Positions 1 through 7,364 of a DNA stretch of 64,000 nucleotides are shown here, piece by piece. The DNA comes from Candidatus Acutalibacter stercorigallinarum (GTDB lineage: Bacteria; Bacillota; Clostridia; Oscillospirales; Acutalibacteraceae). Below the pieces are notes generated by a model that saw only the letters and a list, made by a program, of their open reading frames with translations, was not told where the DNA came from and ran no database searches. Position 1 is the first letter of the stretch, and each line of letters opens with the position of its first letter. The translations under genes and the position numbers were made by a program. The stretch is taken from positions 37,490 through 101,489 of the forward strand of contig DXIW01000028.1 in NCBI GenBank assembly GCA_019112625.1. Direction: 5' to 3'.

Positions 1-990
1 GGCTACCCCAAGTGCGCCCTCTGCCGGGAGAACGAGGGCTACCTGGGCAGCCTGAACCAGGCCGCCCGGGGCAACCACCGGCTCATCCCCCTCACCCTGG
101 GCGGGGAGCCCTGGTACCTGCAGTACTCCCCCTACGTCTATTACAACGAGCACTGCATCGTCCTCTCCGGGGAGCACCGGCCCATGAAGGTCACCCGCCA
201 GAGCTTCCAGCGCCTGCTGGAGTTTGTCACCTTCCTGCCCCACTACTTTGTGGGCTCCAACGCGGACCTGCCCATCGTGGGGGGCTCCATCCTCACCCAC
301 GACCACTTCCAGGGGGGCTACTACGAATTCCCCATGGCCAAGGCCCCGGTGCGGGAGAAGGTCCGCTTCCCCGGCTTCGAGAACGTGGAGGCCGGCATCG
401 TGAAGTGGCCCATGTCTGTCATCCGCCTGCGGGCGGCAGACAGGGAGGCCCTGGTGGACCTGGCGGATAAAATTTTGACCAGCTGGCGGGGGTATTCCGA
501 CGAGAGCGCGGACATCCTGGCCTTTACCGGGGACACCCCCCACAACACCATCACCCCCATCGCCCGGCGGCGGGGGGAGGACTTCGAGCTGGACCTGGTG
601 CTGCGCAACAACCGCACCACCGAAGAGCACCCCCTGGGGCTGTTCCACCCCCACGCAGAGTACCACCACATCAAAAAGGAGAACATCGGCCTCATCGAGG
701 TGATGGGCCTGGCCATCCTGCCCCCCCGGCTGCTCACCGAGACCGAGCTGCTGGAGGAGGCCCTCACCCACCCGGACCGGGCCGCCGCCATCCTGGCCCG
801 GCCGGAGATGGAGAAGCACCGGGCCTGGTACGAGGAGCTGAAGGCCGCCGGTGCCGGCCAGGGGGAGACCCGCCGGGCCATCCGGGAGAGCATCGGCGTG
901 GTGTTCGGGAAGATTCTGGGCAACGCCGGGGTGTATAAGGACACGGAGGCAGGCCGGGAGGCGTTCCGCCGGTTCTGCGCCCAGGTGTGA
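1..990 (+). CDS. galT: UDP-glucose--hexose-1-phosphate uridylyltransferase, Firmicutes type, 5' truncated by window
   Basis: GalT transfers UMP between UDP-glucose and galactose-1-phosphate in the cytoplasmic Leloir pathway. The reading frame is open from base 1, so the N-terminus lies outside the window. About 329 codons are present; the Firmicutes form is near 500 residues, so roughly a third is missing. Visible features are CALC near the start, the active-site stretch [13 protein letters not shown] (about codons 92-104 of the visible part) and a C-terminal [15 protein letters not shown] segment typical of the class II form. The stop overlaps the GTG start of the next gene (GTGA), showing translational coupling with comF. 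The identification is firm; the start cannot be given. Confidence 0.93.
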   Translation, partial: GYPKCALCRENEGYLGSLNQAARGNHRLIPLTLGGEPWYLQYSPYVYYNEHCIVLSGEHRPMKVTRQSFQRLLEFVTFLPHYFVGSNADLPIVGGSILTHDHFQGGYYEFPMAKAPVREKVRFPGFENVEAGIVKWPMSVIRLRAADREALVDLADKILTSWRGYSDESADILAFTGDTPHNTITPIARRRGEDFELDLVLRNNRTTEEHPLGLFHPHAEYHHIKKENIGLIEVMGLAILPPRLLTETELLEEALTHPDRAAAILARPEMEKHRAWYEELKAAGAGQGETRRAIRESIGVVFGKILGNAGVYKDTEAGREAFRRFCAQV

Positions 991-1673
991 GGCAGCCCCC
1001 GGCCCCCAGCCTGGGGGAGCGGCTGCTGTGCCTCTTTTTCCCCGCCCGGTGCCTGGGCTGCGGGGCGGTGGTGTACCCGGAGGAGTTTTTCTGCGGCGCC
1101 TGCCGGGCAAACCAGCCGGAGGGGTTCTGCTTCCGGCGGCTGGACCTTCCGGCGGGCTCCCTGCCGGTGGCGTCACCCCTGGCCTATACCGGTGGGTACC
1201 GGCGCGCGCTGCACCAGTACAAGTTTTCGGGGTATAAGGGGGACGCCGGCCGTCTGGGCCGGCTCATGGTCCCCTGCGCCGAAGCCCTGGGGCTGGCCTT
1301 TGACGGGGTGGCCTACGTGCCACTGTCCCGGCGAGGGAGGAAAAAGCGGGGCTACGACCAGAGCCGCCTGCTGGCCAAGGCGGTGGCCAAATCCCTGGGC
1401 CTGCCCCTGCTGGACGTGCTGGAAAAGGCCCGGGAGACGAAAATACAGCACCAGCTGGGCCGGGAGGAACGGGCCCAGAACGTGCGGGGCGCCTACCGGG
1501 CCACAGGGCCTGTGGCCGGGCGGACCCTGCTGTTGATCGACGACATTGTGACCACCGGCGCCACCTTGACCGAGTGCGCCGGGGCGCTGTACCGGGCCGG
1601 GGCCAGGGCGGTGGGCTGCCTGTGCGCCGCCGACGCCCCCGGACCCGATAACGAGAGGAGGTCGCCAGGATGA
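987..1673 (+). CDS. comF: ComF family phosphoribosyltransferase-like protein
   Basis: This 228-residue protein matches the ComF/GntX family, cytosolic proteins linked to DNA uptake and recombination whose exact reaction is unsettled. The N-terminus carries a zinc-ribbon pattern (CLGC near residue 22 and CGAC near residue 36). The C-terminal half holds the phosphoribosyltransferase PRPP loop [13 protein letters not shown] (about residues 177-189). The GTG start at 987 overlaps the galT stop by four bases, and the stop overlaps the next start (ATGA), so all three genes are one coupled unit. No DNA-uptake genes lie nearby, so a competence role is inferred from the family only. Confidence 0.88.
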   Translation: MRQPPAPSLGERLLCLFFPARCLGCGAVVYPEEFFCGACRANQPEGFCFRRLDLPAGSLPVASPLAYTGGYRRALHQYKFSGYKGDAGRLGRLMVPCAEALGLAFDGVAYVPLSRRGRKKRGYDQSRLLAKAVAKSLGLPLLDVLEKARETKIQHQLGREERAQNVRGAYRATGPVAGRTLLLIDDIVTTGATLTECAGALYRAGARAVGCLCAADAPGPDNERRSPG

Positions 1674-2416
1674 TCCACCGTTTTTCCCGGGAGGAGCTGC
1701 TCATCGGCAAGGCGGGCCTGGAAAAGCTGCAACAGGCCCGGGTGGCGGTGTTCGGCATCGGCGGGGTGGGCAGCTATGTGGTAGAGGCCCTGGCCCGCAG
1801 CGGTATCGGGGCCCTGGACCTGTTCGACAGCGACACTGTGGCCCTCTCCAACATCAACCGGCAGCTCATCGCGTTGGAGTCCACCCTGGGCCGTCCCAAG
1901 GTGGAGGCGGCCCAGGAGCGGGTGCTGCAGATCAACCCCGCCTGCCGGGTGGAGGCCCGGCAGCTGTTCTTCACCCCGGAGAACGCCGGGGACATCGATT
2001 TCTCCCAGTACGACTACGTGGCCGACGCCATTGACACGGTGACGGGGAAGCTGGAGCTCATCCGCCGCTGCCGGGAGGCGGGGGTGCCGGTGATCTCCTG
2101 CATGGGCACGGGGAATAAGCTGGACCCCACCGCTTTCCGGGTGACTGCCATGGAGAAAACCAGCGGCTGCCCCCTGGCCCGGGTCATGCGCCGGGAGCTG
2201 AAAAAGCGGGGCATCGCAGGGGTCAAGGCGGTGTGGTCGCCGGAGGAGCCCCTGGCCCCTGCCCCTTCCCCCGGCGACCAGAAGGGCACCGCGGGCCGCC
2301 CCACCCCGGGGAGCATGGCCTTTGTGCCCAGCGCGGCAGGGCTCATCCTGGCTGGGGAGATCGTAAAGGACCTGTTGGGGGAGACCCTCAGAAAAGGAGG
2401 AGAGCGGCATGGATAG
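1670..2416 (+). CDS. tcdA: ThiF/E1-like enzyme, probable tRNA threonylcarbamoyladenosine dehydratase
   Basis: This 248-residue member of the ThiF/MoeB/HesA fold most resembles TcdA (CsdL), which makes cyclic t6A at position 37 of ANN-decoding tRNAs. The nucleotide-binding loop FGIGGVGS lies near residues 24-31, followed by [15 protein letters not shown], which holds the conserved Asp and Arg for ATP binding. It has the TcdA-like [12 protein letters not shown] segment and lacks MoeB's extra C-terminal domain. It starts at the ATGA overlap with comF and overlaps folE by eight bases. Other ThiF-family roles cannot be excluded by eye. Confidence 0.85.
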   Translation: MIHRFSREELLIGKAGLEKLQQARVAVFGIGGVGSYVVEALARSGIGALDLFDSDTVALSNINRQLIALESTLGRPKVEAAQERVLQINPACRVEARQLFFTPENAGDIDFSQYDYVADAIDTVTGKLELIRRCREAGVPVISCMGTGNKLDPTAFRVTAMEKTSGCPLARVMRRELKKRGIAGVKAVWSPEEPLAPAPSPGDQKGTAGRPTPGSMAFVPSAAGLILAGEIVKDLLGETLRKGGERHG

Positions 2417-2972
2417 AGAGCGCATCGAACGGGCTGTCCGGGAGATCTTAGAGGCCGTAGGGGAGGACCCCGGCCGGGAGGGGCTTTTGGAGACCCCCGC
2501 CCGGGTGGCGCGGATGTACGAGGAGATCTTCTCTGGGCTGGAGGCAGACCCGGAGGAGCACCTGAAGATTTTTGACGAGGGGGGCCGCCACGACGAGCTG
2601 GTGCTGGTGAAGGACATCCCCCTCTACTCCGTGTGCGAGCACCACCTGCTGCCCTTTATCGGCAGGGCCCACATCGCCTATATCCCCAAAAACGGCAGGA
2701 TCATCGGCCTGTCCAAATTCGCCCGGATCGTGGACTGCTTTGCCCGCCGGCCCCAGGTCCAGGAGCGCCTCACCGGCCAGATCGCCGACTTCCTCTATGA
2801 GAAGCTGGAACCCCTGGGGGTGGCGGTGTTCATCCAGGCGGAGCACCTGTGCATGACCATGCGGGGGGCCCGGGCCGCCGGGGCCCTCACCCAGACCTCC
2901 GCCCTGCGGGGCTGCATGCGCAGCGACGCTAAGACCCGGGCGGAGGTCATGGCCCTGCTGGGCGGGAGGTAG
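2409..2972 (+). CDS. folE: GTP cyclohydrolase I
   Basis: FolE converts GTP to 7,8-dihydroneopterin triphosphate, the first step of folate synthesis. The 187-residue protein is of normal length and shows the zinc and active-site blocks [17 protein letters not shown] (about residues 76-92) and [10 protein letters not shown] (about 145-154), with the two Cys and the His ligands all present. It opens a run of folate genes (folP follows after two bases, then folB and folK), so the four act in one pathway and are probably one transcript with the upstream genes. Confidence 0.97.
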   Translation: MDRERIERAVREILEAVGEDPGREGLLETPARVARMYEEIFSGLEADPEEHLKIFDEGGRHDELVLVKDIPLYSVCEHHLLPFIGRAHIAYIPKNGRIIGLSKFARIVDCFARRPQVQERLTGQIADFLYEKLEPLGVAVFIQAEHLCMTMRGARAAGALTQTSALRGCMRSDAKTRAEVMALLGGR

Positions 2973-2974
2973 GG

Positions 2975-3799
2975 ATGGAGACATTTCTCGCCCGGGGGAA
3001 GAGCTTCCCCCTCACCCACACCTATGTGATGGGCATTTTGAACATCACCCCCGACTCCTTCTCCGATGGGGGCCGGTACCTGGACCCCGCCGCCGCCCTG
3101 GCCCGGGCCAGGGAGATGGAGGGGGAAGGGGCGGACATCCTGGACATCGGCGGCCAGTCCACCCGGCCGGGGCACACCCCTGTCTCCCCGGAGGAGGAGT
3201 GGGCCCGGCTGCAGGAGGTGCTCCCCGCCCTGCTGGCCGGGACAAAGCTGGCGGTGTCGGTGGACACCTTCTACCCCCAGGTGGCGGAAAAGGCGTTGGA
3301 GACCGGGGCCCATATCATCAACGACGTGTCCGGCTTCGGGGAGGAGATGCTGGCCGCTGTGGCGGGCTCCGGCTGCGGGTGCGTGGTCATGTTCCCCGGG
3401 GGCGGGGAGGGGCGCAGCGTCTCCGGGGCGGCCCGGGCGTTCTTCTCCCGCCGCCGGGAGGACGCCGCCCGCTATGGCATCGGGCCGGAACACCTGTGCT
3501 TCGACCCGGGCGTCGGCTTTGGCACGACCTATGAGGAGGACCTGGCGCTCATCGCCCAGGTGGGGGAGGCCCGGCTGCCGGGCAGCGCCTGTCTGATGGC
3601 CGCCTCCCGGAAGCGGGTCACCGGCCGGGCAGGCGGGGGAGAGGCCGGCCCCCTGCCCGTGGAGGACCGCCTGGCCCCCACCCTGGCCGCCCACACCGCC
3701 GCGGCCCTGGGGGGCGCGGACATCCTCCGGGCCCACGATGTGAAAGAGACGGTATGGGCCGCCCGCATGGCGGACGCCCTGAAAGCCCACAGGGGCTGA
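2975..3799 (+). CDS. folP: Dihydropteroate synthase
   Basis: FolP joins 6-hydroxymethyl-7,8-dihydropterin pyrophosphate to p-aminobenzoate and is the sulfonamide target. The 274-residue TIM barrel has the two family signatures: MGILNITPDSFSDGG (about residues 18-32) and the DIGGQSTRPG block (about 57-66). INDVSGF, FDPGVGFGTT and ASRKR mark the later strands. It starts two bases after folE. Length and motifs are those of a functional enzyme. Confidence 0.97.
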   Translation: METFLARGKSFPLTHTYVMGILNITPDSFSDGGRYLDPAAALARAREMEGEGADILDIGGQSTRPGHTPVSPEEEWARLQEVLPALLAGTKLAVSVDTFYPQVAEKALETGAHIINDVSGFGEEMLAAVAGSGCGCVVMFPGGGEGRSVSGAARAFFSRRREDAARYGIGPEHLCFDPGVGFGTTYEEDLALIAQVGEARLPGSACLMAASRKRVTGRAGGGEAGPLPVEDRLAPTLAAHTAAALGGADILRAHDVKETVWAARMADALKAHRG

Positions 3800-3818
3800 A
3801 AAACAGGAGGGACCAAAA

Positions 3819-4187
3819 ATGGACACTGTTTACCTCAAGGGGCTGGAGATCTTCGCCTACCACGGGGTCAACCCCGAGGAGAAGGAGGACGGCCAGCGTT
3901 TCGTGCTGGACCTGGCCATGAAGGCGGACCTCTCCGCGGCCCGGCGCAGCGACGACCTGAACGACACGGTGAATTACGCCGCGGTGCGCAAAACCGTGGA
4001 GCGGGCCTTCACCGGGGCGAAGTACGACCTGATCGAGCGGGCGGCCCAGGCGGTGTGCGACGCGGTGCTGGCGGAACACCCCCGGGTGCAGGAGGTCACC
4101 CTGCTGCTGAAAAAGCCCGAGGCCCCCATGAACGCCGTGTTCGACTACGCCGGGGTGGAGATCACCCAAAAACGGGAGGAGGGATGA
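3819..4187 (+). CDS. folB: Dihydroneopterin aldolase
   Basis: FolB cleaves dihydroneopterin to 6-hydroxymethyl-dihydropterin and glycolaldehyde. The 122-residue protein has the family's usual length and the N-terminal signature LKGLEIFAYHGVNPEEKE (residues 6-23), with the catalytic Tyr-His region, and the later LKKPEAP block. An AGGAGGG ribosome site lies about eight bases before the ATG. Its stop overlaps the folK start (ATGA), so the two are translationally coupled. Confidence 0.96.
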   Translation: MDTVYLKGLEIFAYHGVNPEEKEDGQRFVLDLAMKADLSAARRSDDLNDTVNYAAVRKTVERAFTGAKYDLIERAAQAVCDAVLAEHPRVQEVTLLLKKPEAPMNAVFDYAGVEITQKREEG

Positions 4188-4666
4188 CCATGAAAGCCGT
4201 ATTGGGCCTGGGGGGCAACCTGGGGGACCGGGAGCAGAACCTGGCCGCCGCCCTGGACGGGCTGGAACAGCTGCCGGGCACCCAGATTTTAGCCCTTTCC
4301 AACGTGTACGAGACCGAGCCCTTCGACGTGACGGACAGCCAGGACAACTACCTAAACTGCTGCGCCCTTCTGGAGACGGCGCTGTCCCCGGAGGAGCTGC
4401 TGGACCGGTGCCTGGCCCTGGAGGTGAAGCTGGGCCGGGTGCGCACCGGCTACCACAGCGCCCGCACCGTGGACATCGACCTGCTGCTGTGCGAGGGGGC
4501 TGTTTCCAACACGGAAAAACTCACCCTGCCCCACCCACGCATCCGGGAGCGGGCCTTCGTCATGGTGCCCCTCTCCGACCTGTTCCCCGGCCACCAGGCC
4601 TTTGGCTACGATTTCCACGACGCCTACGAGGCCGTGGACAAGGGCGGGGTGCTGCTGTACAAATAG
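4184..4666 (+). CDS. folK: 2-amino-4-hydroxy-6-hydroxymethyldihydropteridine pyrophosphokinase
   Basis: HPPK activates hydroxymethyl-dihydropterin with ATP just before the FolP step. The 160-residue protein begins MTMKAVLGLGGNLGDRE and contains SNVYETEPFDV, then the signature R..HSARTVDIDLLLCEG (about residues 89-104) with the catalytic Asp pair, and LPHPRIRERAFV. A start at 4190 (second Met) is equally possible; the 4184 ATG overlaps the folB stop, which favours it. The frame stays open further upstream, but only through folB in another frame. Confidence 0.96.
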   Translation: MTMKAVLGLGGNLGDREQNLAAALDGLEQLPGTQILALSNVYETEPFDVTDSQDNYLNCCALLETALSPEELLDRCLALEVKLGRVRTGYHSARTVDIDLLLCEGAVSNTEKLTLPHPRIRERAFVMVPLSDLFPGHQAFGYDFHDAYEAVDKGGVLLYK

Positions 4667-4704
4667 GCCCCATCACGGGGCACACAAAAAGCGAGGTGTT
4701 TGCC

Positions 4705-5391
4705 ATGCCGGAGCTGGATCTGGAACGACTTTTTGCGGAAATGGGCCAGCGGGAGAAGGCCGATAAGCTGGAGCGCTACCGCCGCCTGAACGCCCTGGCC
4801 AAGCCCGGGCAGATCTTGCTGGCAGGCTCCAGCCTGATGGAGCAGTTCCCCATCCACGAGCTGCTCCAGGACGCCGGGGTCAGCCTGCCGGTGTACAACC
4901 GGGGCGTGGGGGGCTTCGTCACCCAGGAATTTCAGGCCGCCCTGGACGTGTGCGTGCTCCAGCTGCGGCCCAGGCACATCTTCCTCAACATCGGCACCAA
5001 CGACATGAACGGCCCCGACTATACCCTGGAGGGGCTCCTCGCCCGGTACGAGGCCATAGTTAGGGAGATTTTGGAGAAGCTGCCCGGGGTGAAGATCACC
5101 CTGCTGGCCTATTACCCCCTCTGCGAGTCCCGCATGAGGGAGGACCCCCACATGGCAGAGGTGCTGCGCTACCGCAACAACCGGACCATCGCCCAGGCAA
5201 ACCAGGGGGTAGAGACCCTGGCCCGCCGCCTGGGGCTGTCCTTCGCCAACTGCAACCAGTACCTGGTGGACAGCACCGGCGGCCTGAAGGAGGAGTACAC
5301 CATCGAGGGCATGCACATTTACGGCGACGGCTACGCCATGGTGCTGAAAGCCCTGCTGCCCCTGCTCCAGGCGGCTGCTGCCCAGATGTAG
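4705..5391 (+). CDS. SGNH/GDSL-family hydrolase
   Basis: A 228-residue cytoplasmic protein (no signal peptide) of the SGNH hydrolase fold, which cleaves ester or acetyl groups on varied substrates. The conserved blocks are in order: nucleophile block LLAGSSLMEQF (about residues 32-42), the Gly of NRGVGGF, the oxyanion Asn of IGTNDMN, and the catalytic-His block EGMHIYGDGY near the C-terminus. The usual block-V DxxH reads EGMH, so the Asp appears to be Glu or displaced. The ATG at 4705 was chosen because it follows the folK stop with a GCGAGG-type ribosome site. It closes the folate operon, but nothing ties its substrate to folate. Confidence 0.85.
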   Translation: MPELDLERLFAEMGQREKADKLERYRRLNALAKPGQILLAGSSLMEQFPIHELLQDAGVSLPVYNRGVGGFVTQEFQAALDVCVLQLRPRHIFLNIGTNDMNGPDYTLEGLLARYEAIVREILEKLPGVKITLLAYYPLCESRMREDPHMAEVLRYRNNRTIAQANQGVETLARRLGLSFANCNQYLVDSTGGLKEEYTIEGMHIYGDGYAMVLKALLPLLQAAAAQM

Positions 5392-5416
5392 TTTTTGGGG
5401 GCCTTGGTGTGCGCGC

Positions 5417-5452
5417 AAAAAAGAGCTGCCGACTCCATGGCAGCTCTTTTTT
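5417..5452. terminator. Bidirectional intrinsic terminator
   Basis: A perfect stem (AAAAAAGAGCTGCC paired with GGCAGCTCTTTTTT, eight-base loop) sits between the convergent SGNH hydrolase and small-protein genes. It has a T-run on each strand, so it can end transcription from both sides. Confidence 0.92.
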
Positions 5453-5477
5453 AATCATATGTCAGACCCGGCAGCGC

Positions 5478-5708
5478 TCACCCCTCCACACCCCGTGTAG
5501 AGGTCAAAAGCGTCAGCTCCCCGTTTTCCTCTTTGCGGAAGGTGTTTTCCTCGTAGAAAAAGGCGCAGTGAAATTTCCCGCCTTCAAAGCTGGGCACCGC
5601 GTAGTACAGGCGGTTGACCAGGGTGGTCTCGTCCTCGTAAACGTCATGGTCCCCCAGGGGCACGGGCGCGGCGGGATTCTTCGGGGAGTTGGGTGACTTC
5701 ATGTGCAT
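5478..5708 (-). CDS. Small acidic protein of the XRE module, copy A
   Basis: I do not recognise this 76-residue family. It has a proline-rich start (MHMKSPNSPKNPAAPVPLG) followed by a compact body with DVYEDETTLVNRLYYAVPSF and FFYEENTFRKEENGELTL. It is soluble, with no membrane segment or signal peptide. An AGGAGG site lies six bases before the ATG, inside the end of the upstream XRE gene, so the two reading frames overlap by 65 bases and are probably coupled. Copy B (9962-10201) is nearly identical up to ENGELTL and then has an unrelated tail, which marks the edge of the duplicated block. A toxin-antitoxin-like pair is conceivable but unsupported. Confidence 0.72.
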   Translation of the reverse strand: MHMKSPNSPKNPAAPVPLGDHDVYEDETTLVNRLYYAVPSFEGGKFHCAFFYEENTFRKEENGELTLLTSTRGVEG

Positions 5709-5970
5709 CGGGCGCCTCCTGAAAACGGGCGGTCTCTACCAGTTGGGCGAAGGTCCGGACGAAGGCCAGGACCTCCTCGGAGAGCTGGCCGAGAAACAGC
5801 GCCAGCGTGGTGGCGCACGGCAGATGGACGCCCTGCTCCAGCTTTTGGTAGCTGCGGGCCGTCAGGTACAGCGCCTCCGCCAGCTTTTCCTGGGTGAGGT
5901 GCTTCTCCAGCCGGAATCCCCGCACCTGGCCGACCCAAAAAACAAGGAACTGCCTCTCGTACCTTCGCAA
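5644..5970 (-). CDS. XRE-family helix-turn-helix regulator, copy A
   Basis: This 108-residue protein is mostly one Cro/C1-type HTH domain, with LTQEKLAEALYLTARSYQKLE at about residues 23-43 as helices 2-3. A short C-terminal helix carries LALFLGQLSEEVLAFV. The start is taken as TTG at 5970 because GGGAGG lies eight bases upstream and the same TTGCGAARG with the same spacing is found in all three paralogs. The gene lies downstream of CRISPR-like array A and a perfect 18-bp palindrome, and overlaps the small ORF that follows. It probably binds DNA (perhaps its own leader palindrome) and regulates its operon; this is inference. Confidence 0.82.
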   Translation of the reverse strand: MRRYERQFLVFWVGQVRGFRLEKHLTQEKLAEALYLTARSYQKLEQGVHLPCATTLALFLGQLSEEVLAFVRTFAQLVETARFQEAPDAHEVTQLPEESRRARAPGGP

Positions 5971-6045
5971 CGGCAAGACCTCCCACAAAACTACACGAAC
6001 CTTTTTGCTTGCAGGAAAATCTTACCAGTTGCAACGCTATTCTAC

Positions 6046-6063
6046 CACGTCCTATAGGACGTG
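6046..6063. promoter_or_regulatory. Perfect 18-bp palindrome upstream of XRE copy A
   Basis: CACGTCCTATAGGACGTG is a perfect inverted repeat whose near edge lies 76 bases before the TTG start. Equivalent palindromes occur at the same distance before the other two XRE paralogs. It is a candidate operator for these regulators, or an RNA hairpin in the leader. Confidence 0.72.
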
Positions 6064-6154
6064 TTTTGTCGATTTTTGTAGAGACTTTTCGCTTTTTATA
6101 CCGCCGCACCACAGAAAAAGGGGGGAAGACAGGTTTTTAGCCGGTTCAAACAAA

Positions 6155-6387
6155 ACTCTCATCCACGCCCTCCGTGGGGAGGGCGACTACCTGGAAATCG
6201 CCATAGGGTACCTCAAAACTATTTCTATCCACGCCCTCGCAAGGAGGGCGACACCTCAACGGTGAGAGGCGGGAGTTGGTGGTGCGATTTCTATCCACGC
6301 CTTCCGCAAAGGGAGGACGACTCCGCTCTCCGTCCCACCACCAGGGAACAGGTGAAATTTCTATCCGCGCCCCCAAGAGGGGGCGAC
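6155..6387 (-). CRISPR. CRISPR-like mini-array A, four variable repeats and three spacers
   Basis: Reading on the minus strand, four units begin GTCG and end GCGTGGATAGAAAT or a close variant, at 6357-6387, 6287-6321, 6221-6252 and 6155-6187. Spacers of 35, 34 and 33 bases separate them. Repeat size, the hairpin and the 11-base TGGATAGAAAT tail resemble type I-C CRISPR repeats. Unlike a normal array, repeats are 31-35 bases and the hairpin stem differs from unit to unit while staying paired. The last unit has a changed tail (GGATGAGAGT). The first spacer matches one in array B with two mismatches. There are no cas genes in the window and no obvious own promoter; transcription may come from the XRE gene upstream. 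Confidence 0.75.
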
Positions 6388-6456
6388 TCCCAACAGAAAA
6401 ATTTTTCCATCATCCAGGAGCCAAAATCGCCCAGGGGGACAGACGCTGCACCGTGG

Positions 6457-6723
6457 TCAGGCGACCTCCTCGGAGTGGCCTGCTTCTGCCAGCTTGCCAA
6501 AAGTGTGGACGAACGCGAGAATTTCCTGGTCGGGCAGCAGGTTGAGAAATAGGGGCAGCGTGATGGCCGACGGTCTGTGAACGCCCCGCTCCAGCTTTTG
6601 ATAATTGCGGACGTTAACGTGCAGCTTTTCTGCCAGCTTTTCTTGGGAGAGGCTCATTTTCGCACGGAACTCCCGGACGCGGACGACCCAAAAGTCGAGA
6701 AACAAGTCCTCGGACTTTCGCAA
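6457..6723 (-). CDS. XRE-family helix-turn-helix regulator, third paralog
   Basis: An 88-residue Cro/C1-type protein related to copies A and B (shared LxFWVxxVRxFR start, then LSQEKLAEKLHVNVRNYQKLE as the recognition region). It is clearly more diverged than A and B are from each other. The TTG at 6723 is preceded by GGAGG at eight bases, as in the paralogs. It lacks the overlapping small ORF; array A follows its stop after 69 bases with no terminator between. It has a good promoter at 6851-6879 and the conserved palindrome at 6799-6816. Role: probable autoregulated DNA-binding protein. Confidence 0.8.
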   Translation of the reverse strand: MRKSEDLFLDFWVVRVREFRAKMSLSQEKLAEKLHVNVRNYQKLERGVHRPSAITLPLFLNLLPDQEILAFVHTFGKLAEAGHSEEVA

Positions 6724-6798
6724 GCGCAAGACCTCCTACAAAACCATACAACACTTTTTGCTTACAGGAAAATCTTACCAATTCTCACCCTGGCTTAC

Positions 6799-6816
6799 CA
6801 CATCCCATGGGACGTG
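6799..6816. promoter_or_regulatory. Imperfect 18-bp palindrome upstream of third XRE gene
   Basis: On the plus strand CACATCCCATGGGACGTG has one mismatch in its arms. It lies 76 bases before the TTG start and about 30 bases downstream of the predicted transcription start. So it would act as a roadblock operator or an RNA hairpin, not a classic promoter-overlapping operator. Confidence 0.68.
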
Positions 6817-6850
6817 GTTTGTCGGTTTTTGCCTATGCACTTATACTTTT

Positions 6851-6879
6851 ATTATACCATAGAAAAAAGACGACCGCAA
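6851..6879 (-). promoter_or_regulatory. Promoter of third XRE gene
   Basis: On the minus strand, TTGCGG at 6879-6874, a 17-base spacer and a consensus TATAAT at 6856-6851. It is the clearest promoter among the three XRE modules; A and B keep a TATAAA at the matching place but no good -35. Confidence 0.8.
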
Positions 6880-7180
6880 CAGTCGCTCTATAACAGGTGA
6901 TTTTGGGATTTAGGGTGGGCGGCCACGAGCCAAGTCTTACTTACGTTCGACTTGCTCGGGCGGGTGACCCCGCGAGACAGGAAAATCCCCCTGGGTTTTG
7001 CCCACCGGGATTTTGTACGGAGACTGCAAGCCGCTGAGAAAAAGTTGCGCCCTTGCCCTTTTCCGCAAAAAGTTGTTAGTGCAGCGGAGGCGTCGCGACC
7101 GCGCTTGCAAGGGAGCAGCCGGAGCAAACGAGACTTTTTGCGGGGAGGAGCGGTAGTCCGAACGGCGTAGCCGCGATTTT
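6880..7180. other. Gene-free stretch with repeat remnants
   Basis: No credible coding frame is seen. It holds AAGTCTTACTTACGTTCGACTT at 6932-6953, a close relative of which recurs at 51408-51428, and one copy of the AAAATCCC...GGGATTTT hairpin repeat at 6974-7014. The remainder is unassigned. Confidence 0.6.
6974..7014 (-). repeat. Dispersed hairpin repeat R1, copy 1
   Basis: On the minus strand it reads AAAATCCCGG...CAGGGGGATTTTCCTGTC. It is an imperfect inverted repeat of about 40 bases, also found three times between pheS and pheT (51305-51550). The outer arms pair (AAAATCCC with GGGATTTT) and the inner loop varies between copies. Confidence 0.7.
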
Positions 7181-7220
7181 CAAAAATGAAAATCGCGGTG
7201 AGCCACAAGGACTCACCGCG
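7181..7220 (-). terminator. Terminator of the tRNA-Ala gene
   Basis: A perfect nine-pair stem (CGCGGTGAG with CTCACCGCG, 7194-7220) is followed on the minus strand by ATTTTCATTTTT. It begins four bases after the tRNA's CCA end. Confidence 0.88.
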
Positions 7221-7223
7221 ACG

Positions 7224-7299
7224 TGGTGGACCCAAAGGGATTCGAACCCTCGACCTCTCGGATGCGAACCGAACGCTCTCCCAGCTGAGCTATGGGCCC
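7224..7299 (-). tRNA. tRNA-Ala, anticodon CGC
   Basis: A 76-nt cloverleaf including an encoded CCA end. The acceptor stem is GGGCCCA with TGGGTCC, which contains the G3-U70 pair that specifies alanine. The D stem is GCTC/GAGC, the anticodon loop is TTCGCAT (anticodon CGC, reading GCG), and the T arm has TTCGAAT. It has its own promoter and terminator and is transcribed alone. Confidence 0.97.
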
Positions 7300-7326
7300 A
7301 TGTGCCGTTTTTTAGACAGCACGAAT

Positions 7327-7355
7327 ATTTTAGCACAAGCGGGGCTGGTTGTAAA
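7327..7355 (-). promoter_or_regulatory. Promoter of tRNA-Ala
   Basis: On the minus strand, TTTACA (7355-7350), 17 bases, TAAAAT (7332-7327), placed about 28 bases upstream of the tRNA 5' end. Confidence 0.8.
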
Positions 7356-7364
7356 GGGTTTTTC

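Larger units (their letters stand above)
5509..6154 (-). repeat. Inverted duplication, copy A (leader, XRE gene, small ORF)
   Basis: This block matches 9519-10160 on the opposite strand with a scatter of substitutions and one codon-length indel. Homology covers the segment after the last array repeat, the palindrome, the 5' untranslated region, the XRE gene and the small ORF. It ends abruptly at the 3' end of the small ORF. Upstream it continues into the array, where repeats and one spacer are also shared. Confidence 0.88.

Noticed and set aside
7224..7299. tRNA-Ala as an integration site for a mobile element carrying the recombinase at 10981.
   Set aside because: No direct repeat of the tRNA 3' end was seen nearby, and the recombinase already has a close pair of inverted sites beside its gene.
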